Positions 27,401-36,097 of a stretch of DNA of 64,000 bases are shown piece by piece; the stretch's first letter is position 1, and the number at the start of each line of letters is the position of its first letter. Under the pieces are notes generated by a model. That model saw nothing but the letters and a program-made list of their open reading frames with translations, was not told where the DNA came from and did no database searches. Source of the stretch: an uncultured Lachnospiraceae bacterium (GTDB lineage: Bacteria; Bacillota; Clostridia; Lachnospirales; Lachnospiraceae); assembly GCA_902774915.1 (NCBI GenBank), contig CACYKH010000007.1, positions 80,796-144,795 of the forward strand, in the 5' to 3' direction. The translations under genes were made by a program, and so were the position numbers.

Positions 27401-28418
27401 GATAGATAAAATAAGCTTTGGTTCAAAGCTTACCAAGCTTGGTAATAAAGTGTTCAGAGGATTTGAAGTAGGAAGCTTTGAGGTATCAAAAGATAACCAG
27501 TACTTCAGTACAGTTGACGGATTTCTGACTAATAAGTCAAAGGACGGCCTCATACTTGCACCTACTACATCTGATAATGAAGTGAAGATTCCAGATGGAA
27601 TAATCAGTGTTTATTCAGATGATTTTATGTCACAAAATGAGGGCGTTGAAAAGGTTACACTTTCTGACTCAGTCAGAGTGCTTAATGCCGATTCAATGTA
27701 CTCAGTTAAGGAACTTCATATTGGAAAGAAGCTGAGATTCATTCTTTCCATGAATATGATGGGCAGCATTCAGAAGTTGACTATCAATGAGAAGAATAAG
27801 TACTTTACTATTAAGGATGATGTTCTTTATTCTCATGATATGAAGGAGCTCTACATTTATCCTCAGGAAAAGAAGGATAAGAAGTTCGAGGTGCCTGAGG
27901 GAGTTGAGAAGCTGGAAATGGGAGTTTTCAGCGACAATACCTACATGACAAGCATCAAGCTTCCATCAACACTTAAGGATGTTGGTCAGCGTGTTGGTTC
28001 TTATGAGGCAAATGCACTCAGTGAGATTACTACACTTACAAAGATAACTGTAAGCAAGAAGAATAAGAAGTATACATCTGCAGATGGCATTCTCTATACC
28101 AAGGATGGTGACGAGGTAGTAGCTATCCCAGCTGCCATTAAGGGAGATGTAAAGATCAGATCCAGTGCTAAGATAATAGGTAAGGGTGCGGTTCAGAGTC
28201 TGAAGAATATAAATTCGATTACTCTTCCTGATGGTATGACAACCATCCGTTCCGGAAACTTCTATACTGTTTCAGGAGAAGTACATATTCCTGAGAGTGT
28301 GAATTATATCTCAGAACGTTCATTTATTGACGCAGGAGAAGCTACAATTTATGGTAAGAAAGGTTCAGTTGCAGAGAGTTTTGCACAGAGTAAGGGACTG
28401 AAGTTCGAGGAGGAATAA
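24405..28418 (+). CDS. Membrane-anchored C11 (clostripain-like) protease with leucine-rich repeats
   Basis: A 1337-aa surface protein. An N-terminal membrane segment (about 6-31) is an uncleaved anchor. The peptidase C11 domain (about 75-445) has catalytic His183 in FWDHGCG and Cys230 in GFDACLMAS, predicting cleavage after basic residues. A Thr/Glu-repeat linker (about 455-512) leads to a beta-rich region (515-760), then BspA-type LRR_5 repeats (about 765-1325) of the VIPEGVTNIGPEAFNRCENL type. Start ATG 24405 overlaps the dus stop by 4 nt; an upstream in-frame start would lie inside dus. Substrate and binding target are unknown; an adhesin-protease is likely. Confidence 0.9.
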   Translation: MSKKRIGLIIAGIVAMCLLIIGASVGTVLLIRGRNTDRAKDGNEVKDVNSSVGSALTGDGVEIEKSDSFGKVADDNTVMIYMVGSDLESKAGAATFDIAEMMASGVDTSKTNVVIFTGGCSQWMSDISSDKNYVMRLDKSGLIEDGATNSINNMGDPNTLLGFLNFCTDNYKSDHYTLIFWDHGCGPVYGYGVDELHSNDTLTYPEMEAALVASDFDSKNKIDLVGFDACLMASIEYADLFSSYADYMVASQEVEPGLGWDYSFLNTYNSTSDPKKIGTAVVDAFGDFYSSHISMMSNPLYTLSVMDLSKTNKVIEASNDLFEDMYKGLGKEDYAEIVKARDNTVNLGSTAYGSKGDAIDEVDLGSVADEFGNLYKGSSKDLSDAIDDLVIKQASNVDGTSGISIYFPYNNQMFYQYYGEKSIESISIGEEYSTFVESFATAWESDGQNVSDFYTELDTDEEESTEEETTEETTEESTEASTEEATEATTEETTEETTEEPTEPVEDASSTDAEYIGSKKTLSVKLSKEQQKNMAQATYSVFMKNSSDDTTEAYLPIFTNIKIKPDENGELSVPYDPEILVASSYDGDTPWPFKQVEDNLAGKTIYRSNGQYLISSIKDFPDTSTEQVVCNVSMQDGEQPKILSFDAVSDSELVGKNDMTPEGWGYMAYYAPTYLPVTSVDGKMLPYSEWDRDGIFHMVYISLGENFTFATKKLSEIDAEFAVQITIKDVKGNVHATSLVDFTRNARTNTSIGTEEGKIDVSVFSDHVVINSYEGTDTELVIPDSVQGVPVTAIGQEAFKNAGMTSVVIPEGVTNIGPEAFNRCENLETVELPSTVEYIGMDSFAYSEKLSSINLPEGLKTIDDFAFDQCSSLTEVTIPSTVDYYGPGAFAYTTKITLEGNENYQYLADSIFTADGKTLVQCFSTEENYSIPSGTEVIGAYSFRDNLDIKTVDIPEGVRLIDDGAFFQAENLSDIKLPDSVEEIGDSAFGCIVFTEKKKIDKISFGSKLTKLGNKVFRGFEVGSFEVSKDNQYFSTVDGFLTNKSKDGLILAPTTSDNEVKIPDGIISVYSDDFMSQNEGVEKVTLSDSVRVLNADSMYSVKELHIGKKLRFILSMNMMGSIQKLTINEKNKYFTIKDDVLYSHDMKELYIYPQEKKDKKFEVPEGVEKLEMGVFSDNTYMTSIKLPSTLKDVGQRVGSYEANALSEITTLTKITVSKKNKKYTSADGILYTKDGDEVVAIPAAIKGDVKIRSSAKIIGKGAVQSLKNINSITLPDGMTTIRSGNFYTVSGEVHIPESVNYISERSFIDAGEATIYGKKGSVAESFAQSKGLKFEEE

Positions 28419-28420
28419 CC

Positions 28421-28449
28421 TTGACCATAAAGTCGCTTGGTGTTATAGT
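28421..28449 (+). promoter_or_regulatory. Promoter of the 3D-domain gene
   Basis: TTGACC (28421-28426), exact 17-bp spacer, TATAGT (28444-28449), just after the stop of the protease gene. Confidence 0.7.
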
Positions 28450-28503
28450 TACGCTTATCTATGCGCCAGTGTTTAACTAAGTTTATAGACATTTGGAGAG
28501 ATT

Positions 28504-29397
28504 ATGTTTAAGAAGATAATAAATATCTTTAAAGACAACTTCAAACTGATTGGTTATATATTTGTTGTGGCTGCGCTATTAGTGGCTTGTGTTTCTACTT
28601 TGATACAGCAGAATTTCCACAAGACCAAGGATATGGGGCGACTTGTTTCCATCAATCCACTTTATGACGAGCCACCACTTACACCAAGTTATACCAAGAC
28701 TAACTATTCTACTATTAATAGCACAGCCGTTGACGATGGCAGCGGTGTCATTCGTGATGAGGTTGGTGCTTATAGTGATGAAAAGAACCTGACGGAACAG
28801 CAGAAGAAAGATAAGGCTGCTCTTGAAGCACTTCTGGCAAGTAATGACAGAGGTGATGATGCCAGAACTACTTCTGAGAATAGAAAGAAAAAGTATAAGC
28901 TCAATAATATTGTTGAGGTTAATAACAATATTTCTGTTACTATTTCAGGAAGTTCGGGATCAAGTGGTAATTCAGCTGTAGGTACAGCTCAGTATGCAAC
29001 AGGTTCAAGCGGAAATTATCTTGGACAGTTCCTTCTGACTGGTTATTGTCCTTGTGCTATCTGTTGTGGTAAGACTAATGGTATTACTGCCAGTGGTAAG
29101 CTGGCTACCTCAAACCATACTATTGCCGCTGATAGCAGATATTCATTTGGTACACAGATGGTTATCAATGGACAGGTTTATACAGTTGAGGACCGTGGTG
29201 GTGCCATTACTGGTAACCATATAGATATATTCTTTAATACACATTCAGAGGCGCTTGCATTTGGTAAGAAATATGCCGATGTTTATCTGTATGATGGAAC
29301 AAACGGTACTGATAATTCTGATTCTTCAAATGATTCATCCAGTGAGTCCAGTGAAGATGACGATGATTCAGAAGACGATGAGGAAAATAATGATTAA
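28504..29397 (+). CDS. 3D-domain cell-wall protein
   Basis: Likely peptidoglycan-active protein. One membrane segment (about 15-35) anchors it outside the cell; a disordered Ser/Asn/Lys-rich stalk spans about 45-165. The 3D domain follows (about 170-255): GYCPCAICCGKTNGITASG, then the three aspartates that name the fold in IAADSRYSFGT, VEDRGGAI and HIDIFF. The 3D fold is shared with lytic transglycosylases such as MltA and with YocH/Rpf2-type wall proteins. The tail is strongly acidic (Ser/Asp/Glu). ATG follows TTGGAGAG; it has its own promoter. Confidence 0.9.
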   Translation: MFKKIINIFKDNFKLIGYIFVVAALLVACVSTLIQQNFHKTKDMGRLVSINPLYDEPPLTPSYTKTNYSTINSTAVDDGSGVIRDEVGAYSDEKNLTEQQKKDKAALEALLASNDRGDDARTTSENRKKKYKLNNIVEVNNNISVTISGSSGSSGNSAVGTAQYATGSSGNYLGQFLLTGYCPCAICCGKTNGITASGKLATSNHTIAADSRYSFGTQMVINGQVYTVEDRGGAITGNHIDIFFNTHSEALAFGKKYADVYLYDGTNGTDNSDSSNDSSSESSEDDDDSEDDEENND

Positions 29398-29430
29398 ACC
29401 GGGACGTAGTCCTGAGGAAAGGATATAGAA

Positions 29431-30918
29431 ATGGGATTCTTATATAGAAGTACTAGAAATGAAAATGAAACAGCAACAGCCAGTGAGGCTATCTTAAAGG
29501 GACTTGCCGAGAACGGTGGACTCTTTGTACCAGACGAGATACCTGAGCTGGATGTACCTTTTGAAGAGCTTGCAAAGATGGACTACAAAGAGGTGGCTTA
29601 CGAAGTAATGAGCCGTATGCTTACAGACTTTACAGAGGATGAGCTTAAGGCTTGTATTAACGGTGCTTATGACAGCAAGTTTGATACAGAACTTATTGCT
29701 CCAGTTAAGTATCATCATGGAGCATACATCTTAGAGCTGTTCCATGGTAAGACCATTGCATTTAAGGATATGGCACTTTCAATTCTGCCTTATCTTCTTA
29801 CAACAGCTGCAAAGAAAAATAACATAGATAAAGAAATAGTAATCCTTACTGCTACATCTGGAGATACAGGTAAGGCTGCTCTTGCAGGTTTTGCTGATGT
29901 TCCTGGAACAAAGATTGCAGTGTTCTATCCAAAGAATGGTGTAAGTCCAATTCAGGAAAAGCAGATGGTAACAGAAAAGGGCAAGAATACATTTGTAGCC
30001 GGTATTACAGGTAACTTTGATGATGCGCAGACAGGCGTTAAGAAGATGTTCTCTGATAAGGCATTGGCTGAGTACCTGGATGAAAAGGGATTCCAGTTCT
30101 CATCTGCAAATTCAATCAATATTGGACGTCTTGTTCCTCAGATGGTTTATTATGTTTATTCTTATACAAGACTTGTTGCTGCAGGAACGATTAAGGCTGG
30201 AGATGAGATTAATATTGTAGTTCCAACAGGTAACTTTGGAAATATTCTGGCTGCATATTATGCATCAGTTATGGGACTTCCAGTTCATAAGTTTATCTGT
30301 GCTTCAAATGATAACAAGGTTCTCTATGATTTCTTCACAACAGGAGAGTACGATAGAAACCGTGAGTTCATACTTACAACTTCTCCATCTATGGATATTC
30401 TTATTTCAAGTAACCTTGAGAGACTTATCTATAGAATCGCTGGAAATGATGCTGCTAAGAATGCAGAGCTTATGAAGAGTCTTAATGAGACTGGTAAGTA
30501 CGAGATTACAGAAGAGATGAAGAAGAATCTTTATCAGTTCTATGGAAACTATGCAACTACAGATGAAGTTGCCGAAACCATCAGAAAGGTATACGATGAG
30601 GACGGTTATGTGCTTGATACACATACATCTGTTGCAGTTGCTGTTTATGATAAGTATAAGGAGGAGACTGGCGACAGTGCTCCAACAATCATTGCATCTA
30701 CAGCAAGTCCATATAAGTTTACTAGAAGTGTTATCACAGCTATCGAGCCAGAGCTTGATTCTAAAGAGGATTTTGAACTTGTAGATGAGCTTGAGAAGAT
30801 TTCTCAGGTTAAGGTTCCACAGGCAATCGAAGAAATTAGAACTGCTCCTGTAGTTCACGATACTGTTTGTGACAAAGAGGATATGGAGAAGGTTGTTAAA
30901 AACTTTCTTGGTATCTAA
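29431..30918 (+). CDS. thrC: Threonine synthase
   Basis: PLP enzyme turning O-phosphohomoserine into threonine. N-terminal segment MGFLYRSTRNENETATASEAI, PLP lysine in GKTIAFKDMALS (about residue 113), LTATSGDTGKAAL substrate/phosphate loop and VVPTGNFGNILAAYYA for PLP phosphate. At 495 aa it belongs to the long (E. coli/fungal-type) class. ATG follows GAGGAAAGGATA. It has no hom or thrB neighbours; the next unit starts after a preQ1-type leader. Confidence 0.96.
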   Translation: MGFLYRSTRNENETATASEAILKGLAENGGLFVPDEIPELDVPFEELAKMDYKEVAYEVMSRMLTDFTEDELKACINGAYDSKFDTELIAPVKYHHGAYILELFHGKTIAFKDMALSILPYLLTTAAKKNNIDKEIVILTATSGDTGKAALAGFADVPGTKIAVFYPKNGVSPIQEKQMVTEKGKNTFVAGITGNFDDAQTGVKKMFSDKALAEYLDEKGFQFSSANSINIGRLVPQMVYYVYSYTRLVAAGTIKAGDEINIVVPTGNFGNILAAYYASVMGLPVHKFICASNDNKVLYDFFTTGEYDRNREFILTTSPSMDILISSNLERLIYRIAGNDAAKNAELMKSLNETGKYEITEEMKKNLYQFYGNYATTDEVAETIRKVYDEDGYVLDTHTSVAVAVYDKYKEETGDSAPTIIASTASPYKFTRSVITAIEPELDSKEDFELVDELEKISQVKVPQAIEEIRTAPVVHDTVCDKEDMEKVVKNFLGI

Positions 30919-30956
30919 TAAGTATTTGTAGTATTATATTAATCAATTTTAATCAT

Positions 30957-31053
30957 AGCTGTTCATTGGTACCATCCAGCTGATCAAAACTAGGACCGTT
31001 AAGATGTTTTTAACGCGGATTCTGGATGTACCATGTTCAGAATCCGTTTTTTT
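30957..31053 (+). promoter_or_regulatory. PreQ1-type riboswitch (class I-like) with terminator
   Basis: Leader of the queuosine operon. AGCTG (30957-30961) and CAGCT (30977-30981) form P1; the loop starts TTC; the A-rich tail GATCAAAACTAGGA (30982-30995) matches the preQ1-I pseudoknot end. A terminator follows: CGGATTCTG (31016-31024) with CAGAATCCG (31038-31046), then T7. CTGGATGTACCA (31022-31033) is also complementary, with one bulge, to TGGTACCATCCAG (30968-30980) of the aptamer, giving an alternative antiterminator. Ligand binding should free the terminator and shut off the operon. The loop is longer than in textbook examples, so class is tentative. Confidence 0.75.
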
Positions 31054-31105
31054 ATGGCTTCCCAAGGGGAGTGCTGTCGATGAGGTCAGCTAAAGAGGTG
31101 TTACA

Positions 31106-31525
31106 ATGTATATATTAAAAACAAAATCAGAATTTGATAGCGCGCATTTTTTAAAGGATTATAATGGCAGATGCGCAAATATCCATGGACATAGATGGGT
31201 AGTTGCCATTGAGGTTGGTTCCGAAACAGTTCTTGAGGAAGGCCCAAACCGTGGAATGGTTGTGGACTTTGGAAAACTGAAGGATGATCTTAAAGAAGAG
31301 ACTGCTAAGCTTGATCATACTTTTATTATAGAGAAGGGAAGTATTAAGGATACTACCAAGGCTGCACTGGAAGCTGAAGGCTTTAGCATGTTTGAGCTGG
31401 ATTTTCGCCCTACAGCAGAGAATCTGGCAAAATACTTCTATGATGTTATGTCAACTAAAGGATATGACGTGATACTTGCAAAAGTCTGGGAAACTCCAGA
31501 AAATTGTGCGGAATATAGAGCCTAG
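31106..31525 (+). CDS. queD: 6-carboxy-5,6,7,8-tetrahydropterin synthase
   Basis: Converts 7,8-dihydroneopterin triphosphate, made by FolE, to 6-carboxytetrahydropterin. Zinc histidines are in FDSAHFL (H14) and IHGH (H27, H29); the catalytic Cys sits just before in GRCANIHGH; Asp-His (LDHTF) and Glu in WETPENCAEY complete the site. Length (139 aa) fits QueD-I. ATG follows AGAGGTG. First gene of the queD-queE-folE-queC operon. Confidence 0.95.
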   Translation: MYILKTKSEFDSAHFLKDYNGRCANIHGHRWVVAIEVGSETVLEEGPNRGMVVDFGKLKDDLKEETAKLDHTFIIEKGSIKDTTKAALEAEGFSMFELDFRPTAENLAKYFYDVMSTKGYDVILAKVWETPENCAEYRA

Positions 31526-31536
31526 AGGATAATCTA

Positions 31537-32217
31537 ATGTTTAGAGTAGCCGAAAAGTTTGTCAGTATCAATGGTGAGAGTAGACGGGCTGGTGAGCTGG
31601 CAGTATTCATCCGCTTCACCGGATGCAATCTGAATTGTAGCTATTGTGATACGGCATGGGCAATACCAGAGGATTCGCCCCATGAAGAACTGACAAAGGA
31701 AGAAATAATAGAATATATTAAATCCACTGGGGTAGATAACATTACCCTTACTGGTGGGGAGCCAATGCTTCAGTCAGAAATAAATGATCTGATAGTCGAT
31801 TGCATTTCACTTAATAAGAGGGTTGAGATAGAGACTAATGGAGCGGTTTCGCTAGAGGACTTGTATGAGGAAATTCAAAAGCTTTCATTAAGGGATGAGG
31901 TTTCTGTTACACTTGATTACAAGTGCCCAGGCAGTGGAATGAAAGAATTCATGGTCATGGAGAATTATGATCTCCTACGTGAATATGATACGGTGAAGTT
32001 TGTTGTTTCAGATGAAGATGATCTGGACAGGGCACGTGAAATTATTGAGAGTCAGAAGCTGGTTGAAAGAAAAGTTGCGGTTTATCTAAGTCCGGTATTC
32101 GGAAGGATAGAACCTAAAACTATAGTTGAATATATGATGGAACATAAGATGAATGGTGTGACGAACCAGTTGCAACAACATAAATTCATCTGGCCCCCTG
32201 AAATGAGAGGCGTGTAA
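31537..32217 (+). CDS. queE: 7-carboxy-7-deazaguanine synthase (radical SAM)
   Basis: Radical SAM enzyme rearranging carboxytetrahydropterin to carboxydeazaguanine. The [4Fe-4S] cluster motif CNLNCSYC (CX3CX2C) lies near residues 32-39, preceded by the substrate-binding SINGESRRAGELAVFIRFTG. LTGGEPMLQ is the SAM GGE motif. Length (226 aa) is typical. Start ATG after AGAGGATAAT, 11 nt after queD. Confidence 0.95.
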   Translation: MFRVAEKFVSINGESRRAGELAVFIRFTGCNLNCSYCDTAWAIPEDSPHEELTKEEIIEYIKSTGVDNITLTGGEPMLQSEINDLIVDCISLNKRVEIETNGAVSLEDLYEEIQKLSLRDEVSVTLDYKCPGSGMKEFMVMENYDLLREYDTVKFVVSDEDDLDRAREIIESQKLVERKVAVYLSPVFGRIEPKTIVEYMMEHKMNGVTNQLQQHKFIWPPEMRGV

Positions 32218-32290
32218 TCTTAGTATTTAGATCAAACATGAAAGTTTGTTTAAGGATACAATGAATGTAATTAGAATAAGGAGAATTTAG

Positions 32291-32887
32291 ATGGCAGTAG
32301 ATCAGGCAAAAATCAGAGAGCATATAAGAGGAATACTCGAAGCAATTGGAGAGGACCCAGATAGAGAGGGACTTAGAGAAACTCCAGACAGAGTTGCAAG
32401 AATGTATGGCGAAATCTTCGAAGGAATTGGTTATACTAATGATGAGATTGCAAATATGTTCAATAAAACCTTCGAGGCACCTATAAATAATGACATGGTG
32501 CTTGTTAAGGATATTGAGATATTTAGTTATTGCGAGCATCATATGGCACTGATGTACGATATGAAGGTTTCTGTTGCTTACATTCCACGCGACAGAGTGC
32601 TTGGACTTAGTAAGATTGCTCGTATTGCGGATATGGTTGGAAAGAGACTTCAGCTTCAGGAGAAGATTGGAAGCGACATAGCTTACATCATGGAGAAGGC
32701 AACCCTTTCACCAGATGTGGCTGTTGTCATCACTGGAAAACATAGCTGCATGACAGCTCGTGGAATCAAAAACACCCCTGCAGTCACCCTGACTACAACG
32801 TTTAGAGGTGCATTTAAGGATGATTTAGATTTACAAGAAAGAGTATTAAGACTGATTGACCTGAGAGTTTCCAGAGAGGATTTTTAG
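32291..32887 (+). CDS. folE: GTP cyclohydrolase I
   Basis: Opens the imidazole ring of GTP to make dihydroneopterin triphosphate, precursor of both folate and 7-deazaguanines. Zinc ligands are Cys and His in SYCEHHMAL and Cys in [17 protein letters not shown] and RLQLQEKI match the substrate pocket. Length (198 aa) is standard. ATG after AAGGAG. Its place inside the que operon dedicates it, at least in part, to preQ0 synthesis. Confidence 0.97.
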   Translation: MAVDQAKIREHIRGILEAIGEDPDREGLRETPDRVARMYGEIFEGIGYTNDEIANMFNKTFEAPINNDMVLVKDIEIFSYCEHHMALMYDMKVSVAYIPRDRVLGLSKIARIADMVGKRLQLQEKIGSDIAYIMEKATLSPDVAVVITGKHSCMTARGIKNTPAVTLTTTFRGAFKDDLDLQERVLRLIDLRVSREDF

Positions 32888-32899
32888 TTTACATAATAT

Positions 32900-32951
32900 T
32901 AAGTCAGAGGGACAGATCTAGGAGTCAGTGGGACCGGGTCTCGTTGACTTA
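32900..32951 (+). repeat. Hairpin repeat in the queC leader
   Basis: TAAGTCA (32900-32906) pairs with TGACTTA (32945-32951), enclosing two GTCAGNGGGAC units (GTCAGAGGGACAGATCTAGG at 32903-32922 and GTCAGTGGGACCGGGTCTCG at 32924-32943). The queC ribosome site GGAGG follows at 32955-32959. Same family as the coaX leader element at 22612-22645. Confidence 0.7.
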
Positions 32952-32963
32952 TTTGGAGGTAAT

Positions 32964-33635
32964 ATGAAGAATAAGAAGGAAGCGGTTGTTGTTTTTAGTG
33001 GCGGACAGGATAGTACAACCTGCCTCGTATGGGCAACCAAGATATATGAAAAGGTTTATGCTGTGTCATTTGATTATGGTCAGAGACACAAGAAGGAGCT
33101 GGAATGTGCAGCTGATATAGCGAAGGAACTTGGAGTTGAACATGTTGTTCTGGATCTCAAGGAGTTAAATGCCCTCGCCCCAAATTCTCTTACAAGGGAG
33201 GATATTGAGGTTGATAAGGATGCACCAGAGCAGGGACCTCCAAATTCATTTGTAGAGGGAAGAAATCTTTTGTTCCTCACATATGCTGCTATTTTTGCGA
33301 AGACTCACGGGGTGACAGATATAATCACTGGCGTTTCGCAGAGTGATTTCTCAGGTTACCCAGATTGTAGAGATGTATTCATCAAGTCTCTCAATTCAAC
33401 GCTGGATCTGGCTATGGATTATACCTTCTGTCTTATCACACCACTTATGTGGATTGATAAGGAAGAGACATGGGAGCTGGCGGACAGCCTGGGTGCATTT
33501 GATTTAGTACGCGAAAAGACATTAACGTGCTATAATGGTATTGTCGGTGATGGATGTGGCGACTGCCCATCCTGTAAACTCAGAAAAAGAGGACTAGATA
33601 ATTATCTGGCAAGAAGAGGTGAAACTAAAGAATGA
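32964..33635 (+). CDS. queC: 7-cyano-7-deazaguanine (preQ0) synthase
   Basis: ATP-dependent amidation and dehydration of carboxydeazaguanine to preQ0. The PP-loop SGGQDSTTC lies at about 11-19; [10 protein letters not shown] and [14 protein letters not shown] follow; the zinc cysteines are in [10 protein letters not shown] near the C-terminus plus an upstream Cys in LTCYNG. The start is ATG 32964 because GGAGG lies at 32955-32959; an upstream in-frame start would run through the hairpin repeat. 223 aa. Overlaps the lipid kinase gene by 4 nt. No queF is in the window. Confidence 0.96.
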   Translation: MKNKKEAVVVFSGGQDSTTCLVWATKIYEKVYAVSFDYGQRHKKELECAADIAKELGVEHVVLDLKELNALAPNSLTREDIEVDKDAPEQGPPNSFVEGRNLLFLTYAAIFAKTHGVTDIITGVSQSDFSGYPDCRDVFIKSLNSTLDLAMDYTFCLITPLMWIDKEETWELADSLGAFDLVREKTLTCYNGIVGDGCGDCPSCKLRKRGLDNYLARRGETKE

Positions 33636-34549
33636 AAAATCTTTTATTCGTTGTAAATCCGAAGGCAGGTAGAACGGTCATCAAGTCGGATCTTATAAAT
33701 ATAATAGAGATATTTTCAAATGCAGGCTATGCGGTTGAGGTTTATCCAACCAAGGGTCAGGAACAAACAGAGCAGTATGTTTACGAAAATGCTGAACGTT
33801 TTGACCTGGTGGTATGTGCAGGTGGTGATGGTACCCTGGATAATACGGTTGGAGGAATAATGATGCTGGAGCGCAAGATTAAGAAGCGTATCCATATGGG
33901 ATATATTCCTTGCGGCAGCACAAATGATTATGCCCGAAGCCTGAAGATAAGTCTGGATCCAGTTCAGGCTGCAAAGGATATAGTTGAAGGCGATATCTGC
34001 CATGTGGATGTAGGAAAGCTGGAGAATACATTTTTCATTTATGTTGCAGCATTCGGTGCATTTACAGAAATTTCTTATTCTACACCACAGAACCTTAAGA
34101 ATGCATTGGGACATGCGGCCTATGTTATGGAGGCTGGTAAATCCGTGCTGAATATGAAGAGCTATAACATGAAGGTTCTTTTTGATGATGATGAGGTGGA
34201 AGGTAATTTTGTTTATGGACAGATTACTAATTCACTTTCAATCGGTGGCTTTAAGAATTTTGGTTCGAAGAATATGTCTTTCTCAGATGGTAAGTTTGAA
34301 ACGGTTCTGATAAAGACGCCAGAGAATCCTCTGGAGCTTCAAAGAATAATTAACAGTCTTCTGATGGATGACCTTTCAGATGAAATGATAGTCTTTAGAG
34401 AATCTTCCCGAGTAGTTATAAAGTCTAAGGAAGAGGTTCCTTGGACTGTAGACGGAGAATATGGTGGAAGCTTTAAGACCACGAGAGTTTCTAATATAAG
34501 AAAAGCGGTTTCTATGACGCTAAAAGATAAGAGTGCATTCCTGGGATAA
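33632..34549 (+). CDS. Diacylglycerol kinase family lipid kinase
   Basis: Lipid kinase of the DagK/YegS family. FVVNPKAG near the start, the catalytic [13 protein letters not shown] (about 67-79) and [10 protein letters not shown] (about 99-108) match the DAGK catalytic domain. Length (305 aa) is typical. It starts at the ATGA overlap with queC, so it is a translationally coupled last gene of the que operon although functionally unrelated. Could phosphorylate diacylglycerol or another lipid alcohol. Confidence 0.9.
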   Translation: MKNLLFVVNPKAGRTVIKSDLINIIEIFSNAGYAVEVYPTKGQEQTEQYVYENAERFDLVVCAGGDGTLDNTVGGIMMLERKIKKRIHMGYIPCGSTNDYARSLKISLDPVQAAKDIVEGDICHVDVGKLENTFFIYVAAFGAFTEISYSTPQNLKNALGHAAYVMEAGKSVLNMKSYNMKVLFDDDEVEGNFVYGQITNSLSIGGFKNFGSKNMSFSDGKFETVLIKTPENPLELQRIINSLLMDDLSDEMIVFRESSRVVIKSKEEVPWTVDGEYGGSFKTTRVSNIRKAVSMTLKDKSAFLG

Positions 34550-34571
34550 TATCCCAGGAATCTTTATTTTT
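34537..34571 (+). terminator. Terminator overlapping the lipid kinase stop
   Basis: ATTCCTGGGAT (34537-34547) pairs with ATCCCAGGAAT (34551-34561), 11 bp, followed by CTTTATTTTT. The TAA stop lies in the loop. Confidence 0.75.
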
Positions 34572-34609
34572 AGGGCTTTTTCACAGTTTCTCCTTTGGTA
34601 ATGAAATAC

Positions 34610-34638
34610 TTTAAAATAATACGGAAATATGCTATAGT
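34610..34638 (+). promoter_or_regulatory. Candidate extended -10 promoter of the polysaccharide genes
   Basis: TATAGT (34633-34638) is preceded by TGC (34630-34632), an extended -10. The -35 at 17 bp is a weak TTTAAA. Confidence 0.45.
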
Positions 34639-34690
34639 ATCAATATCTATGGGCTGAAATAATAAGCACATTGATAATGGAGTGAAAAAG

Positions 34691-36097
34691 ATGAAGAAGC
34701 AGCTAAAGGAACAGCTGAGACAGTGTGAGAATTTAATAGTTCTGCTGTTTAAAATAATTTTATATTTTCTCGTCTTCTGGACATTCTACAGACTATATGC
34801 CATCGAGAACTGGCAGCTGCTGAGTATATCCAGAACTGCTGCGGTAACTATTCTTAGTTACCTTATTTCGGGTTACCTTTTTCTCAAGATTTATGGTGGT
34901 TATGATATTGGTAAGAGAAAGAGTAAACCGATTATCATTTCTATAAGTCTTGCAGCTGTAATGACTGATCTTGTAGCGTACATCATGCTCTGCGTCATGA
35001 ACACCAACGATGCTAATAATAAAACATTTACGCTGGAACAACCATGGCTCCTTTTGATTATTTTTGCGTTACAGATTTTGATTATAGATATTTCTGTTTA
35101 TGGTGGTAACTGGATATTCTTCAAGATTTATGATCCTGAAAGATGTCTGATAGTCACCTCGTCACAGAGGTCTCTAAATGAAATCAGCAAGAGTGTGCGT
35201 AAGTATAGGCTGCAGTATAAGATATGCAGAAATATAGATTACCGTAACGAGACTCTTCGAGATATCATTCAGAAGTATGATACGATTTTTATTTACGACG
35301 TTCCTATTAAAGAGAGAACTCAGATAGTAGAGTTCTGCTATCAGAATATGAAGAATGTTTACATCAATCCTGAGATGGCAGATGTGGTTGAGCTGAATTC
35401 TCATCACGTAATGCTGGACGATGTTTCTCTCTTCGAGCTTTCATCACTGGGACTCACAGCTGAACAGAGATTCCTGAAGAGGACATTTGATATTATTATT
35501 TCAGTACTGGCACTGGTGATAACATCTCCATTACTTCTTATCTCTGCAATTGCAATTAAGAGTTATGATCATGGTTCAATCTTCTTTAAGCAGAACAGAG
35601 CGACACGAGGCGGAAAGATATTCTCGGTTTATAAGCTGAGAACCATGAAAGAGAATGTAGATAATTATCTTTCGGTTATTGATGATGACAGAGTTACTCC
35701 TGTGGGTAGGATTTTGAGACGATTCAGAATTGATGAGATTCCTCAGTTCCTAAATGTAATCAGGGGCGAAATGTCAGTAGTAGGTCCAAGACCTGAAATG
35801 CTGGCGAATATATTTAACTACACAAACGATCTTCCTGAGTTTGAGTACAGACTCAGAGTTAAGGCTGGTATTACTGGATATGCTCAGATAGCCGGTAAGT
35901 ATAATACTTCTCCAAAGGACAAGCTGGTGCTTGACCTGATGTACATAGAGGAGTACAGCTTCTGGCTTGATATTAAGCTTATCTTCCAGACCTTGATCGT
36001 TATCTTTAAAAAGGATTCGACTGAGGGGTTCTCAGCTGAAACAGAATCCACATATGAAAAGTATTATGAAAGTGTTTATCCGGGGGAATACGAATGA
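34691..36097 (+). CDS. Polyprenyl-phosphate sugar phosphotransferase (initiating enzyme)
   Basis: Starts a surface polysaccharide by moving a sugar-1-phosphate to undecaprenyl phosphate. The N-terminal half has four to five membrane segments and a CoA-binding-like nucleotide-sensor region; one more membrane helix (about 265-285) precedes the catalytic domain, which shows FKQNRATRGGKIFSVYKLRTM, RRFRIDEIPQ and GEMSVVGPRPEM. Length (468 aa) fits the WbaJ/CpsE class. Start set at ATG 34691, 9 nt after AATGGAG; an in-frame GTG at 34682 overlaps that ribosome site. The next gene overlaps by 4 nt. Confidence 0.92.
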   Translation: MKKQLKEQLRQCENLIVLLFKIILYFLVFWTFYRLYAIENWQLLSISRTAAVTILSYLISGYLFLKIYGGYDIGKRKSKPIIISISLAAVMTDLVAYIMLCVMNTNDANNKTFTLEQPWLLLIIFALQILIIDISVYGGNWIFFKIYDPERCLIVTSSQRSLNEISKSVRKYRLQYKICRNIDYRNETLRDIIQKYDTIFIYDVPIKERTQIVEFCYQNMKNVYINPEMADVVELNSHHVMLDDVSLFELSSLGLTAEQRFLKRTFDIIISVLALVITSPLLLISAIAIKSYDHGSIFFKQNRATRGGKIFSVYKLRTMKENVDNYLSVIDDDRVTPVGRILRRFRIDEIPQFLNVIRGEMSVVGPRPEMLANIFNYTNDLPEFEYRLRVKAGITGYAQIAGKYNTSPKDKLVLDLMYIEEYSFWLDIKLIFQTLIVIFKKDSTEGFSAETESTYEKYYESVYPGEYE

